64,000 bases of DNA from Uliginosibacterium sp036017065 (GTDB lineage: Bacteria; Pseudomonadota; Gammaproteobacteria; Burkholderiales; Rhodocyclaceae). How positions within the stretch are numbered: position 1 is the first letter of the stretch; every line of letters starts with the position of its first letter. Location: assembly GCF_036017065.1 (NCBI RefSeq), contig NZ_JAYXHR010000003.1, positions 1 to 64,000 of the forward strand, written 5' to 3'. The position numbers and the translations under genes were made by a program. Of this stretch, positions 53,901 to 62,831 are shown in pieces. The notes under the pieces are model-generated. The model was given only the letters and a program-made list of their open reading frames with translations, did no database searches and was not told the DNA's origin.

Positions 53901-56900
53901 TGGATCTGGCTCGCCTGGAGCGAGCCGAGTCGGACCATGCCGAGGTCGACCTCACCGACAGCTCGCTGGATCCCAGCATGTTGCGACAGGTGGAAGACAT
54001 CGGCCAGGAGACCTCGCTGGACCTGCCGAGCTTCGCGGAGCTGGAGGCGATCGCGAGTGGAGAGCCCCGTGAAGAAGCCGTTGCCGAAGGTGGCGAGGAA
54101 CTGCCGGGCGACGATGCCCTGACCCTGGCGGACCTGGAGGCCCGTGAGGCCGCCGAAGACCTGCCGGTGATGGCGGAAGCGGTGAGCGAGGCTGCGACCG
54201 ATGTGTCTGCGCCGACGTCCTCGTTCGTGACCGAGGTGGTGCCGTCGGCTGCCACGCCAGTGCCGGCGGAGCCGAAGCTGCAGGAAGTGTCGATCGAGGA
54301 CGAAGCCGAGGGCGACATCGACCTGCCGCATATCAACCTGTATGCGCTGGGCGGCGAGGCACTGCCCGACAGCATGGCGCAACGCGTGGCCGAGATCGTC
54401 AACACCACGCCGCCGCCCGCCAGCGACAGCGAGGTGACGCTGGGCGAGCACACCATCTCGCGCGGCCTGTTCGACATGTACATGGGCGAGGCGCGCCAGC
54501 ATCTGGCCGTGCTGCGTGAAGAAATCGGCCTGCTGCAGGCCAATCCGCTTCGCACGCCGTCTGCTGCGTCGGTGCGTGCAGCCCACACGCTCGCCGGCAT
54601 TTCCGGCACGGCCCGTATCGAGCCGGTGCAGGCGCTGGCCAAGGCGCTGGAGCATGCGCTGCATCACTTCTGTGATGTTGGCCGCACGCCCGACCTCAAC
54701 CAGACGGCCGTGATGGCCACCGCCGTGTCCACCCTCGAAGCGATGGTCGCCGAGGTGGAGCGCATGAGCGTGCCCCTGCTGGTTCCCGAACTGGTCGATC
54801 AGCTCGACAACCTGCGTCCGCAGTTCGACGCGCCGCGTGAGCCGGCGCCGCTCGAGCCCGCGCCGATCGCCCAGGCGAACGAAGCGCCGGCTGCGGTGAC
54901 CGCCTACGACCTGCCCGAGCCGGAGCCCGTGGTCATCGCCGCGGCGGACGACGAGGACGACGAGCCCCTGCACACCGTGCAGGACGATCTCGACGAGCAG
55001 TTGCTGCCGATCTTCTTCGAAGAAGCCGACGAGCTGACTGCCGAGATCGAGGCCACGCTGCGCCAGTTGCGCAGCCAGCCGGACGACGCGGAAGCGATGA
55101 AGTCGCTGGCCCGTTCGCTGCACACCTTCAAGGGCAGCGCACGGATGGCCGGTGCGATGCGCCTGGGCGAATACATCCACGAGCTTGAAACCCATATCGA
55201 GGCTGACCTGCTCGCGCAGAAGGCCGGCCCGCAGCTTGTGGACCAGATGGAAAACGGCATCGACGCCATCGGTTCCCAGCTGGCCCTGCTGAAGGATCCG
55301 TCGGCCGCGGTGCAGGCGCCGGCGCAAGCCGCGTCCGCGATGCCCACGGTGGAAGAGGAAGCGGCCATTTCGTTCGGCGCGCCGGTGTTCGCCGAAGCCC
55401 CGGCTGCAGACGCGCCAGTCGCCCACAGCATGGCGGTCCAGCCCATCCAGCTTGCGCCGCCGCCTGTCGACGAAATCGAGCCGGCGCAGGTGCGGCCGAA
55501 CCTGCGCGTACGGGCCGACCTCATCGACCGCTTCGTGAACGAGGCCGGCGAAATCTCCATCGCGCGGACCCGTGTCGAGGGCGAGATGCGGACGCTGCGC
55601 CGTTCGCTGCTGGACCTGACCGAAAACGTGATCCGTTTGCGCAACCAGTTGCGCGAAGTGGAAATCTCCGCCGAGTCGCAGATGCAGTCGCGCATCGCCG
55701 CGGCGGAGTCGCAGCACGCCGAGTTCGACCCCCTGGAGTTCGACCGTTTCACCCGTCTGCAGGAAGTGACGCGGATGATGGCCGAGTCGGTGGGTGACGT
55801 GACGACCATCCAGCAGAACCTCCTGCGCAACCTCGACGCAGCCGACACCGCCCTGCACTCGCAGGGGCGCCTGTCGCGCGACCTGCAGCAGGCGCTGATG
55901 GGCGTGCGCATGGTGCCCTTCGACGATCTCGCCGACCGCCTGCATCGCGTCGTGCGCCAGACCGCGAAGGAACTGGGCAAGCGCGCCAACCTCGACATCC
56001 GCGGTGGCCGCATCGAGATCGACCGCAGCGTGCTGGACCGCATGACTGCGCCGATCGAGCACCTGTTGCGCAACGCCATCGCCCACGGCGTGGAAACGCC
56101 GGACGTGCGTTCCGCGAATGGCAAGTCCGAGATCGGCCAGATCACCATCACGCTGACCCAGCGGTCCAACGAAATCTCGCTGGCAATGGCCGACGACGGC
56201 CGTGGTCTCAACTACGAACGCATTCTGGCGCGTGGCCGCGAGGCCGGATTCGTCCAGCCGGGCGACCAGCCGAGCGACAGCCAGCTCACCCAGCTCATCT
56301 TCGAGCCGGGCTTCTCCACCGCCGAGACCGTGTCCGGCGTCGCGGGCCGCGGCGTCGGCATGGACGTCGTGAAGAACGAAACCCTGGCGGTCGGCGGCCG
56401 TATCGACGTGTCCTCCACGCCGGGGCAGGGCGCGCAGTTCCTCATCCACCTGCCGCTGACCCTGGCGGTCACGCAGGCGCTGCTGGTGCGTGCCGGTGGC
56501 CGCACCTACGCGGTGCCGTCCAACATGGTCGAGCAGGCGCTGGAGCTGAAGGAAACGCCGCTGCAGGAAGTCCGCGACCGCGGTTACGCCGAATGGAAGA
56601 CCCAGCAGTACCCGTTCCGCTACCTGCCGCGTCTGCTGGGCGATACCGCGACGCAGCCCGAGCAGGGCCGTTTCCACTGGGTGCTGTTGCTGCGTGCCGG
56701 TAACGAAACCCTGGCCATGCACATCGACGAACTGCGCGGCAACCAGGAAATCGTGGTCAAGAACGCCGGCCCGCAGTTCACGCGTCTGCAGGGTTATACC
56801 GGCGCCACCGTGCTGCCGGACGGCGAGATCGCCCTGATCCTGAACCCCGTGGTGCTGGCCGGCCGCTACCGCAGCAGCGAGGAGCAGGGTGGCAGCGACG

Positions 56901-57304
56901 AGTTCGCGCCGGTGGCCGATACCTACGAGGTGCCGACGGTCATGGTGGTCGATGACTCGCTCACCGTGCGCAAGATCACCAGCCGTCTGCTGGAGCGCGA
57001 AGGCTACCGCGTGGTCACTGCCAAGGACGGTGTCGATGCCCTGGAGCAACTCGTCGAGCTCAAGCCCGACGTGATGCTGCTGGACATCGAAATGCCGCGG
57101 ATGGATGGCTTCGATCTCGCGCGTAACGTGCGTGCCGACGACAAGCTCAACGACATCCCGCTGATCATGATCACGTCGCGGATGGCCGACAAACACCGCA
57201 ACTACGCGATGGAAATCGGCGTCAACCACTACCTCGGCAAGCCCTATCAGGAAGAGCATCTGCTCGAACTGATCGCTGGATTCATCGCTGCCGCGCGGCG
57301 CTGA
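50966..57304 (+). CDS. chpA: Chemotaxis hybrid histidine kinase ChpA/PilL (2112 aa)
   Basis: The kinase of the type IV pilus chemosensory system. An N-terminal helical FimL-like/degenerate HPt region spans about 1-680. HPt domains with phospho-accepting His are at His714 (AYHTFKGSSRMVG), His1207 (AAHTLAGISGTAR) and His1386 (LHTFKGSARMAG). Next come a CheA dimerisation helix pair (about 1510-1650), an ATPase with N box LLRNAIAHGVE near 1700 and MADDGRGLNY near 1742, a CheW domain, and a C-terminal receiver with Asp2040 (MLLDIEMPRMDG). About 300 residues between the first and second HPt are acidic and disordered, with repeated E-M/V-D-L-T motifs. It closes the pil-chp operon. Confidence 0.94.
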   Translation: MSTSDFDIGPLTWVKSEIDAALDRARESIQKAQSGSERREPLRFAQTHVHQASGALSVVGLDGVSQFADAIDKLLASLASGEREPDDASITLALRGIAVLANYINELLAGAPHQPLRLFDTFRELVAARGGEAPVPSELFFPDLGVRPALAQARDVDPARAAHELRVMRGRFEKGLLAWIRQPKSPEGPEEMLKAVRRIEQLQALPATRAFWWAAIAFFEGVAQQTIPTDRAAHKLCRRIDTQMRRLIEGSQVVAERLVRDVLYFVATAATDSPHAQAVRQVYRLERLLPSPEAQLSDTLRQPLALRVREALEQAKDSWNRFSAGAAVALPQFVEQLAELSARAAPMRVAQVDRLLGSLNELLGWLRADPLRANEALAMDVATGLLVIEQTNESPNADPATLRRQVDTLCERYAARARGEMLPALDDSVFGETSRRAQEKLFFNQLAREILTNLGQIEQTLDAFFRNSAQRDGLPGLSGPLKQIEGAFAVLGEPRAVQLVREAAQRVVTFAGQSEPPSQDECKDVAHQLSALGFYVEALKTGPAKLEHFLDPDSAKLSDSEVEAVTVTVEAQLARDSRGTQELVEALKEAPQDEGLRQQLVSNLEALREDAHLIADSELEQNARDALASLKSGEVGTAELAEALSHVSPIAAPQPSEETARLMQTSGEELDAELLEIFLEEATEVLETLRSAHAVVSAEPHNVEALTTLRRAYHTFKGSSRMVGLNDFSEAARHVEMTMNRWLQLDKNGSAEILALVEHGRVVFDAWVKQLRTGGSVWYDAAALIKHADDLLAHLDNPDEPPPGKQPVPAAAPAAAVAAAVGGSAPAAGGTKMELDVDLSEDIEPAPAVAPAAKLVEHSLSETTFDFDAFDLPELGHGETRYEASLEETRLDVPSLAALGLDEAPFDVSDEPQEMDLTSTQLTGPATELESPVFTPMPAPVSAPAGDAVSGALTHTDLHPVAEDEVVAEMDLTSSLVGMDLARLERAESDHAEVDLTDSSLDPSMLRQVEDIGQETSLDLPSFAELEAIASGEPREEAVAEGGEELPGDDALTLADLEAREAAEDLPVMAEAVSEAATDVSAPTSSFVTEVVPSAATPVPAEPKLQEVSIEDEAEGDIDLPHINLYALGGEALPDSMAQRVAEIVNTTPPPASDSEVTLGEHTISRGLFDMYMGEARQHLAVLREEIGLLQANPLRTPSAASVRAAHTLAGISGTARIEPVQALAKALEHALHHFCDVGRTPDLNQTAVMATAVSTLEAMVAEVERMSVPLLVPELVDQLDNLRPQFDAPREPAPLEPAPIAQANEAPAAVTAYDLPEPEPVVIAAADDEDDEPLHTVQDDLDEQLLPIFFEEADELTAEIEATLRQLRSQPDDAEAMKSLARSLHTFKGSARMAGAMRLGEYIHELETHIEADLLAQKAGPQLVDQMENGIDAIGSQLALLKDPSAAVQAPAQAASAMPTVEEEAAISFGAPVFAEAPAADAPVAHSMAVQPIQLAPPPVDEIEPAQVRPNLRVRADLIDRFVNEAGEISIARTRVEGEMRTLRRSLLDLTENVIRLRNQLREVEISAESQMQSRIAAAESQHAEFDPLEFDRFTRLQEVTRMMAESVGDVTTIQQNLLRNLDAADTALHSQGRLSRDLQQALMGVRMVPFDDLADRLHRVVRQTAKELGKRANLDIRGGRIEIDRSVLDRMTAPIEHLLRNAIAHGVETPDVRSANGKSEIGQITITLTQRSNEISLAMADDGRGLNYERILARGREAGFVQPGDQPSDSQLTQLIFEPGFSTAETVSGVAGRGVGMDVVKNETLAVGGRIDVSSTPGQGAQFLIHLPLTLAVTQALLVRAGGRTYAVPSNMVEQALELKETPLQEVRDRGYAEWKTQQYPFRYLPRLLGDTATQPEQGRFHWVLLLRAGNETLAMHIDELRGNQEIVVKNAGPQFTRLQGYTGATVLPDGEIALILNPVVLAGRYRSSEEQGGSDEFAPVADTYEVPTVMVVDDSLTVRKITSRLLEREGYRVVTAKDGVDALEQLVELKPDVMLLDIEMPRMDGFDLARNVRADDKLNDIPLIMITSRMADKHRNYAMEIGVNHYLGKPYQEEHLLELIAGFIAAARR

Positions 57305-57334
57305 TCTACCACACAAAACGCCCGCACCGACCGA

Positions 57335-57367
57335 GGGGCAGGTTGTGCAGTTTGCGCAACCTGCCCC
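57335..57367 (+). terminator. Terminator after chpA
   Basis: GGGGCAGGTTGTGC and GCGCAACCTGCCCC form a 14-bp stem (one G-T pair) with loop AGTTT, followed by TTAACTTTC. It lies 31 bp after the chpA stop codon. Confidence 0.7.
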
Positions 57368-57471
57368 TTAACTTTCACTTACTTCGGGGTGTGGGGCTGG
57401 GGTAGAATCCGCCCTCCCCGAACGTCTTTCCCTCGACGAGAGTTCGTTGCTCTCCGTTGATTCCCATTGCC

Positions 57472-58512
57472 ATGGAATTTGCCGGCATCCGCCTGAAGAA
57501 CAACCTGTTTGTCGCTCCCATGGCGGGTGTGACCGACCGGCCATTCCGGCAGCTGTGCAAGAAGATGGGGGCGGGACTGGCGGTGTCGGAAATGGTCACG
57601 TCGAATGCGCTGCTTTACGGCAGCACCAAGACGCAGCGTCGGGCCAACCACGAAGGCGAGGTCGATCCGATCTCGGTGCAGATCGCCGGTGCGGACCCGA
57701 TCATGATGGCCGAGGCGGCACGTCACAACGTTGACCGTGGCGCGCAGATCATCGACATCAACATGGGCTGCCCGGCCAAGAAGGTCTGCAATGTCGCCGC
57801 CGGCTCCGCGCTGATGCGCGACGAGGCGCTGGTGGGCCGCATCCTCGAAGCGGTGGTCGGCGCGGTCAGCGTGCCGGTGACGCTGAAATTCCGCACCGGC
57901 TGGGATCGCGACAACCGCAATGCGCCGACGATCGCGCGCATCGCCGAAGAGGCTGGTATCCGCCTCATCGCCATCCATGGCCGCACGCGTTGCGATCACT
58001 ACATGGGCGACGCGGAGTACGACACCATCGCGCTGGTGAAGTCGCAGGTCGGCATCCCGGTCTTCGCCAACGGCGATATCTCCTCGCCGCGCAAGGCGAA
58101 GCAGGTGCTGGACTACACGAAGGCCGACGGCGTGATGATCGGTCGCGCCGCCCAGGGCCGGCCGTGGATCTTCCGCGAGATCGAACACTACCTGGCGACC
58201 GGCAGCGAACTGCCGCCGCCGGAGGTCGGCGAGATCCACCGCGTGTGCCGCGAGCATCTGGCCGATCTGTATGGTTTCTACGGCGAAGAGGCCGGCGTGC
58301 GTGTCGCGCGCAAGCACATCGCCTGGTACACGAAGGGCCTGGTGGGCTCCAACGTGTTCCGCAGCATGATGAACACCTTGCCTGACGTACCCCGCCAGCT
58401 CGAAGCGGTGGACGGTTTCTTCGCCCAGCTTGCCGACCACGGCAGGTATCTGGCCTACGACGAGTCGGCCGTCAATGAATCTGAAGCTGGGATGGAGGCG
58501 CTCGCAGCATGA
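57472..58512 (+). CDS. dusB: tRNA-dihydrouridine synthase B
   Basis: 346 residues, a flavin TIM-barrel enzyme that reduces uridines in tRNA D-loops. Motifs: LFVAPMAGVTDRPFRQLCKK, the catalytic Cys in DINMGCPAKKVCN, IHGRTRCDHYMGDAEY, and VFANGDISSPRKAKQVLD (FMN phosphate region with GRAAQGRPWIF). The ATG at 57472 gives the usual distance to the APMAG motif; a TTG five codons upstream is possible. TAGAAT at 57403-57408 is a likely -10. It overlaps fis by 4 bp, the conserved dusB-fis operon. Confidence 0.95.
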   Translation: MEFAGIRLKNNLFVAPMAGVTDRPFRQLCKKMGAGLAVSEMVTSNALLYGSTKTQRRANHEGEVDPISVQIAGADPIMMAEAARHNVDRGAQIIDINMGCPAKKVCNVAAGSALMRDEALVGRILEAVVGAVSVPVTLKFRTGWDRDNRNAPTIARIAEEAGIRLIAIHGRTRCDHYMGDAEYDTIALVKSQVGIPVFANGDISSPRKAKQVLDYTKADGVMIGRAAQGRPWIFREIEHYLATGSELPPPEVGEIHRVCREHLADLYGFYGEEAGVRVARKHIAWYTKGLVGSNVFRSMMNTLPDVPRQLEAVDGFFAQLADHGRYLAYDESAVNESEAGMEALAA

Positions 58513-58745
58513 GCCGCAACAGTGAAATCGCGCTCTGCGTGGAGCAGGCGCTGGACCGTTACTTCAAGGACCTCGACGGCGAGCAGCCGAACGATGTGTA
58601 CGGCATGGTGTTGCGCCAGATCGAGCGGCCGATGCTGGAGTCCGTGCTGCGCCGCACGCGCGGCAACCAGACGCAGGCGGCCGAGATCCTCGGCATCAAT
58701 CGCAACACACTGCGCCGCAAGCTCTCCGAGCACGGCCTGATCTGA
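58509..58745 (+). CDS. fis: Nucleoid-associated protein Fis
   Basis: 78 residues, shorter than the E. coli protein as usual in betaproteobacteria. The C-terminal helix-turn-helix GNQTQAAEILGINRNTLRRK is highly conserved, and the N-terminal helices form the dimer. Fis bends DNA and tunes rRNA and growth-phase genes. It is translationally coupled to dusB. Confidence 0.95.
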   Translation: MSRNSEIALCVEQALDRYFKDLDGEQPNDVYGMVLRQIERPMLESVLRRTRGNQTQAAEILGINRNTLRRKLSEHGLI

Positions 58746-58759
58746 CAACTACCCACACG

Positions 58760-58785
58760 CACCCGCTCACGCGGGTGTTTCTTTT
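58760..58785 (+). terminator. Terminator between fis and purH
   Basis: CACCCGC and GCGGGTG (7 bp) with loop TCAC, followed by TTTCTTTT. It lies only 14 bp after the fis stop and 20 bp before purH, so it could end dusB-fis transcripts or attenuate read-through into purH. Confidence 0.75.
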
Positions 58786-58804
58786 GCACTGAATGGTTTT
58801 GCAC

Positions 58805-60397
58805 ATGAAAGTTACCCAGGCTCTCCTCAGCGTTTCCGACAAGCAAGGCGTCGTGGACTTCGCTCGCGAACTCGATGCCCTCGGCGTCAAGCTGCTGTCC
58901 ACCGGCGGCACCGCCAAGGCGCTGCGCGATGCTGGCCTGCCGGTGACGGACGTGGGTGATTACACCGGTTTCCCGGAGATGCTGGACGGCCGCGTGAAGA
59001 CATTGCACCCCAAGGTGCACGGCGGCATCCTGGCGCGTCGCGACCTGGCCGAACACCTGAGCACCATCGAGCAGCACGCCATTCCGCGCATCGACCTGGT
59101 GGTGGTGAACCTCTATCCGTTCCAGGCCACCGTCGCCAAGGCGGGCTGCACGCTGGAGGATGCCATCGAGAACATCGACATCGGCGGCCCGACCATGGTG
59201 CGTTCCGCCGCCAAGAACCACGGTGGCGAGGCAGGCGGTGTCGGCATCGTGACCGACCCGGCCGACTATGCCGGTATCGTGACCGAGCTGAAGTCCAACG
59301 CTGGTGCGCTCAGCTACAAGACCCGCTTCGAGTTGGCCCGCAAGGCCTTCACGCATACCGCCCGCTACGATGCCGCGATCGCCAACTGGCTGACCGCCGT
59401 CGACGCCGACAAGCTGGAGCCGGCAGCCGCGCCCGAGCGCGCGACCTACCCCGGCAAGCTGCAACTGGCCTTCGACAAGGTGCAGGACCTGCGCTACGGC
59501 GAGAACCCGCACCAGAGCGCGGCGTTCTACCGCGACACGAACGCGCCGGCCGGTGGCATCGCGGGCTACACCCAGCTGCAAGGCAAGGAACTGTCGTACA
59601 ACAACATCGCCGACGCAGACGCCGCCTGGGAGTGCGTGAAGGCCTTCGAAGGCGGCGTGGCCTGCGTCATCATCAAGCACGCCAACCCCTGTGGCGTGGC
59701 CGTCGCGGCGACCACCGAAGAGGCCTATCGAAAGGCCTTCCAGACCGATCCGACCTCGGCCTTCGGCGGCATCATCGCCTTCAATGCACCGGTGGACGAA
59801 GCGACCGCCAAGGCCGTTTCTGGCCAGTTCATGGAAGTGCTGATCGCACCGTCCTACACGCCCGAGGCGCTTGCCCTGCTAGCCGCCAAGCAGAACGTGC
59901 GGGTGCTGACCTGCGGCCTGGGCCGCATCAGCCAGACCGACTACAAGCGCGTCGCGGGCGGGCTGCTGGTCCAGACCTACGATGACGCGATCATCACCCC
60001 GGCCGATCTCAAGGTGGTGACCAAGCGCGCACCGTCCGACAAGGAGCTGGCGGACCTGCTGTTCGCCTGGCGCGTTGCCAAGTACGTGAAGAGCAATGCC
60101 ATCGTCTACTGCCAGGACGGCATGACCGTGGGTGTCGGCGCCGGCCAGATGAGCCGCGTGGACTCGGCGCGCATCGCCAAGATCAAGGCCGAGAACGCCG
60201 GCCTGAAGATCGAGGGTTGCGTGGTGGCCTCCGACGCCTTCTTCCCGTTCCGCGATGGCCTCGACGTGCTGGCGCAGGCTGGCGCCACCGCAGTGATCCA
60301 GCCGGGCGGCTCGATGCGCGACGCCGAGGTGATCGCCGCGGCCGACGAGCAGAACGTCGCGATGGTGTTCACCGGCTTCCGTCACTTCCGCCACTGA
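58805..60397 (+). CDS. purH: Bifunctional AICAR transformylase / IMP cyclohydrolase
   Basis: 530 residues, standard length. The N-terminal methylglyoxal-synthase-like cyclohydrolase domain starts TQALLSVSDKQGVVDFAREL, with LLSTGGTAKALRDAG and KTLHPKVHGGILARRD. The C-terminal transformylase domain carries CVIIKHANPCGVAVA, with the catalytic Lys-His pair, and GAGQMSRVDSARIA. It performs the last two steps of IMP synthesis. The ATG at 58805 matches the family N terminus; an ATG four codons upstream is less likely. purD follows 78 bp later. Confidence 0.96.
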   Translation: MKVTQALLSVSDKQGVVDFARELDALGVKLLSTGGTAKALRDAGLPVTDVGDYTGFPEMLDGRVKTLHPKVHGGILARRDLAEHLSTIEQHAIPRIDLVVVNLYPFQATVAKAGCTLEDAIENIDIGGPTMVRSAAKNHGGEAGGVGIVTDPADYAGIVTELKSNAGALSYKTRFELARKAFTHTARYDAAIANWLTAVDADKLEPAAAPERATYPGKLQLAFDKVQDLRYGENPHQSAAFYRDTNAPAGGIAGYTQLQGKELSYNNIADADAAWECVKAFEGGVACVIIKHANPCGVAVAATTEEAYRKAFQTDPTSAFGGIIAFNAPVDEATAKAVSGQFMEVLIAPSYTPEALALLAAKQNVRVLTCGLGRISQTDYKRVAGGLLVQTYDDAIITPADLKVVTKRAPSDKELADLLFAWRVAKYVKSNAIVYCQDGMTVGVGAGQMSRVDSARIAKIKAENAGLKIEGCVVASDAFFPFRDGLDVLAQAGATAVIQPGGSMRDAEVIAAADEQNVAMVFTGFRHFRH

Positions 60398-60475
60398 CCG
60401 TCAGCGCAGCGTCAGGCGCGCGGCGTTGAATGGCCCGACCGCCGCGCCTCCTTACCGAACCTCTACTTTGACACC

Positions 60476-61744
60476 ATGAAAATTCTCGTAATCGGTTCCG
60501 GCGGACGCGAACATGCGCTGGCCTGGAAGCTGGCGCAGTCGCCCAAGGTGCAGAAGATCTTCGTGGCGCCCGGCAATGCTGGAACTGCCCTGGAGAACGG
60601 CGTCGAGAACGTGCCGGCCAGCAGCATTCCGGAGTGGATCGAGTTCGTGAAGCGTGAAGGCATCGCGCTGACCGTCGTGGGGCCGGAGGCGCCCTTGGCG
60701 GCGGGGGTGGTGGACGCTTTCCGTGCGGAAGGGCTGGCAATCTTCGGACCGAGCAAGGCCTGCGCGCAACTCGAAGCATCGAAGGATTTCGCCAAGGCCT
60801 TCATGACCCGTCACGACATTCCGACGGCGAAGTACCAGACCTTCTCGGACGCAGCCGCGGCGCACGCCTACGTGGATGCCGAAGGCGCGCCCATCGTCAT
60901 CAAGGCTGACGGCCTGGCTGCCGGCAAGGGCGTGGTGGTGGCGATGACGCTGGATGAAGCGCATGCCGCCATCGACGCGATGCTCATCGACAACAAGATG
61001 GGTGACGCCGGCGCGCGCGTGGTCATCGAGGAATTCATGCAGGGCGAGGAAGCCAGCTTCATCGTCATGTGCGACGGGAAGAACGCGCTGGCCATGGCGA
61101 CCAGCCAGGACCACAAGCGCCTGCTCGATGGCGACGAAGGCCCCAACACCGGCGGCATGGGCGCCTACTCGCCGGCCCCGGTGGTGACGCCGGAAGTGCA
61201 TGCGCGCGCGATGCGCGAGGTGATCCGCCCGGTACTGGCCGGCATGGCTGCCGAGGGCTCGCCCTACAGCGGCTTCCTGTACGCGGGGCTGATGATCGAT
61301 GACAGCGGTGCGCCGCGCGTGGTCGAGTTCAACTGCCGTTTCGGCGACCCCGAGACGCAGCCGGTCATGATGCGTTTGAAGAGCGACCTGGTGGATCTGG
61401 TGGAAGCTGCGCTGGCCGGCAAGCTCGACGAGGCCGAGGCGGAGTGGGATCGCCGCGTCGCGCTGGGCGTGGTGCTGGCAGCCGGCGGCTACCCCGACAG
61501 TCCGCGCAAGGGCGATGCCATCCAGGGCCTGTCGGCGCCGAGCGAAGACGCTCACGTCTTCCATGCCGGCACCGTGAAGCAGAACGGCAAGGTGCTGACC
61601 GCGGGCGGTCGCGTGCTGTGCGTGACGGCGCTGGGTGACTCGGTGCGGGGAGCCCAGGCGCGTGCCTATGAAGTGGCATCGACGATCCACTTCGAGGGCA
61701 TCCAGTACCGCAGGGACATCGGCCATCGCGCCCTCAAGCGCTGA
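60476..61744 (+). CDS. purD: Phosphoribosylamine-glycine ligase
   Basis: 422 residues, an ATP-grasp enzyme making glycinamide ribonucleotide. The N terminus MKILVIGSGGREHALAWKLA is diagnostic, followed by VVGPEAPLAAGVVDAF, IVIKADGLAAGKGVVVA in the ATP-grasp part, and VVEFNCRFGDPETQP with metal-binding residues. It lies between purH and hemF in the same direction. Confidence 0.96.
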   Translation: MKILVIGSGGREHALAWKLAQSPKVQKIFVAPGNAGTALENGVENVPASSIPEWIEFVKREGIALTVVGPEAPLAAGVVDAFRAEGLAIFGPSKACAQLEASKDFAKAFMTRHDIPTAKYQTFSDAAAAHAYVDAEGAPIVIKADGLAAGKGVVVAMTLDEAHAAIDAMLIDNKMGDAGARVVIEEFMQGEEASFIVMCDGKNALAMATSQDHKRLLDGDEGPNTGGMGAYSPAPVVTPEVHARAMREVIRPVLAGMAAEGSPYSGFLYAGLMIDDSGAPRVVEFNCRFGDPETQPVMMRLKSDLVDLVEAALAGKLDEAEAEWDRRVALGVVLAAGGYPDSPRKGDAIQGLSAPSEDAHVFHAGTVKQNGKVLTAGGRVLCVTALGDSVRGAQARAYEVASTIHFEGIQYRRDIGHRALKR

Positions 61745-61755
61745 GGCAACACAGG

Positions 61756-62772
61756 ATGACGACCCGTCTGGTACGCGAATATCTGCTCGAGCTGCAGGCC
61801 CGCATCGTCGCCTCGCTGGAGGCTTTTGACGGCAACAGTTTCCGCACGGATCAGTGGGAGCGTCCGAAGGGGGGCGGTGGCATTACCCGCGTCATCGAGG
61901 ACGGTCGCTTCTTCGAGCGTGGCGGCGTCAACTTCTCCCACGTCATGGGCGATTCCCTGCCGCCGTCGGCGACCGCCGCGCGACCCGAACTGGCGGGTGC
62001 CGGTTTCGAAGCCATGGGCGTGTCGCTGGTCCTGCACCCGCGCAATCCGTATTGCCCCACGGTGCACATGAATGTGCGCTTCTTCTCGGCGACCCCGAAA
62101 GATGCGGAGGTGGAGCCGGAGCCCAGCGCGCCGCCGAAGTTCTTCGCGGCGCCACGTGGTCGCGGCCACGTGAAAGTGCCGGTGAACCCGGCTGCGGTGC
62201 GCCTCAACGGCGAGGGCGATGCACAGCCGACCTGGTGGTTCGGGGGCGGCATGGACCTGACGCCGTACTACGTGTTCGAAGAAGACGCGCGGCATTTCCA
62301 CCGTGCCTGCTACAACGCCGTGGCGCCCTATGGCGACGAGCGCTATGCCCGCTACAAGAACTGGTGCGACGAGTATTTCTTCCTGAAGCATCGCAACGAA
62401 GCGCGAGGCTTGGGCGGCCTGTTCTTCGACGATCTCAACGAACTGGGCTTCGAACAGAGCTTCGGCCTCATGGCCGGTGTGGGCGATGCCTTCCTGGACG
62501 CCTATCTGCCGATCGCCGAGCGTCGTCGCAGCCTTGCCTATGGTGAGCGCGAGCGTGCCTTCCAGGCGTATCGCCGTGGCCGCTATGTCGAGTTCAACCT
62601 GGTGTACGACCGCGGCACCTTGTTCGGCCTGCAGTCAGGCGGGCGCACGGAATCGATCCTGATGTCCCTGCCGCCGAGCGTGAACTGGCGCTATGACTGG
62701 CAGCCGGAAGCGGGCAGCGAGGAGGCGAAGCTGTACGAGTACCTGCAGGGCCGTGACTGGCTGGCGGACTGA
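61756..62772 (+). CDS. hemF: Oxygen-dependent coproporphyrinogen III oxidase
   Basis: 338 residues, somewhat longer than the roughly 300-residue E. coli enzyme because of a charged insertion (SATPKDAEVEPEPSAPPKFF). Family motifs: FSHVMGDSLPPS, PTVHMNVRFF, WWFGGGMDLTPYYVFEEDAR, KNWCDEYFFLKHRNEARGLG and GRYVEFNLVYDRGTLFGLQS. It oxidatively decarboxylates coproporphyrinogen III to protoporphyrinogen IX for haem synthesis using oxygen, so the organism has aerobic capacity. It starts 11 bp after purD. Confidence 0.96.
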   Translation: MTTRLVREYLLELQARIVASLEAFDGNSFRTDQWERPKGGGGITRVIEDGRFFERGGVNFSHVMGDSLPPSATAARPELAGAGFEAMGVSLVLHPRNPYCPTVHMNVRFFSATPKDAEVEPEPSAPPKFFAAPRGRGHVKVPVNPAAVRLNGEGDAQPTWWFGGGMDLTPYYVFEEDARHFHRACYNAVAPYGDERYARYKNWCDEYFFLKHRNEARGLGGLFFDDLNELGFEQSFGLMAGVGDAFLDAYLPIAERRRSLAYGERERAFQAYRRGRYVEFNLVYDRGTLFGLQSGGRTESILMSLPPSVNWRYDWQPEAGSEEAKLYEYLQGRDWLAD

Positions 62773-62831
62773 TGCGCGCGACCGATCGGTGAAATCGGTG
62801 AACCGGTGGGACTGGTGAAGTGGTGAAGATG

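Noticed and set aside
50780..57316. Very long minus-strand open frames opposite chpA (795 and 1175 codons) and opposite pilJ (694 codons, 48864-50948)
   Set aside because: They are antisense shadows of GC-rich genes with strong third-position bias and have no recognisable protein features.
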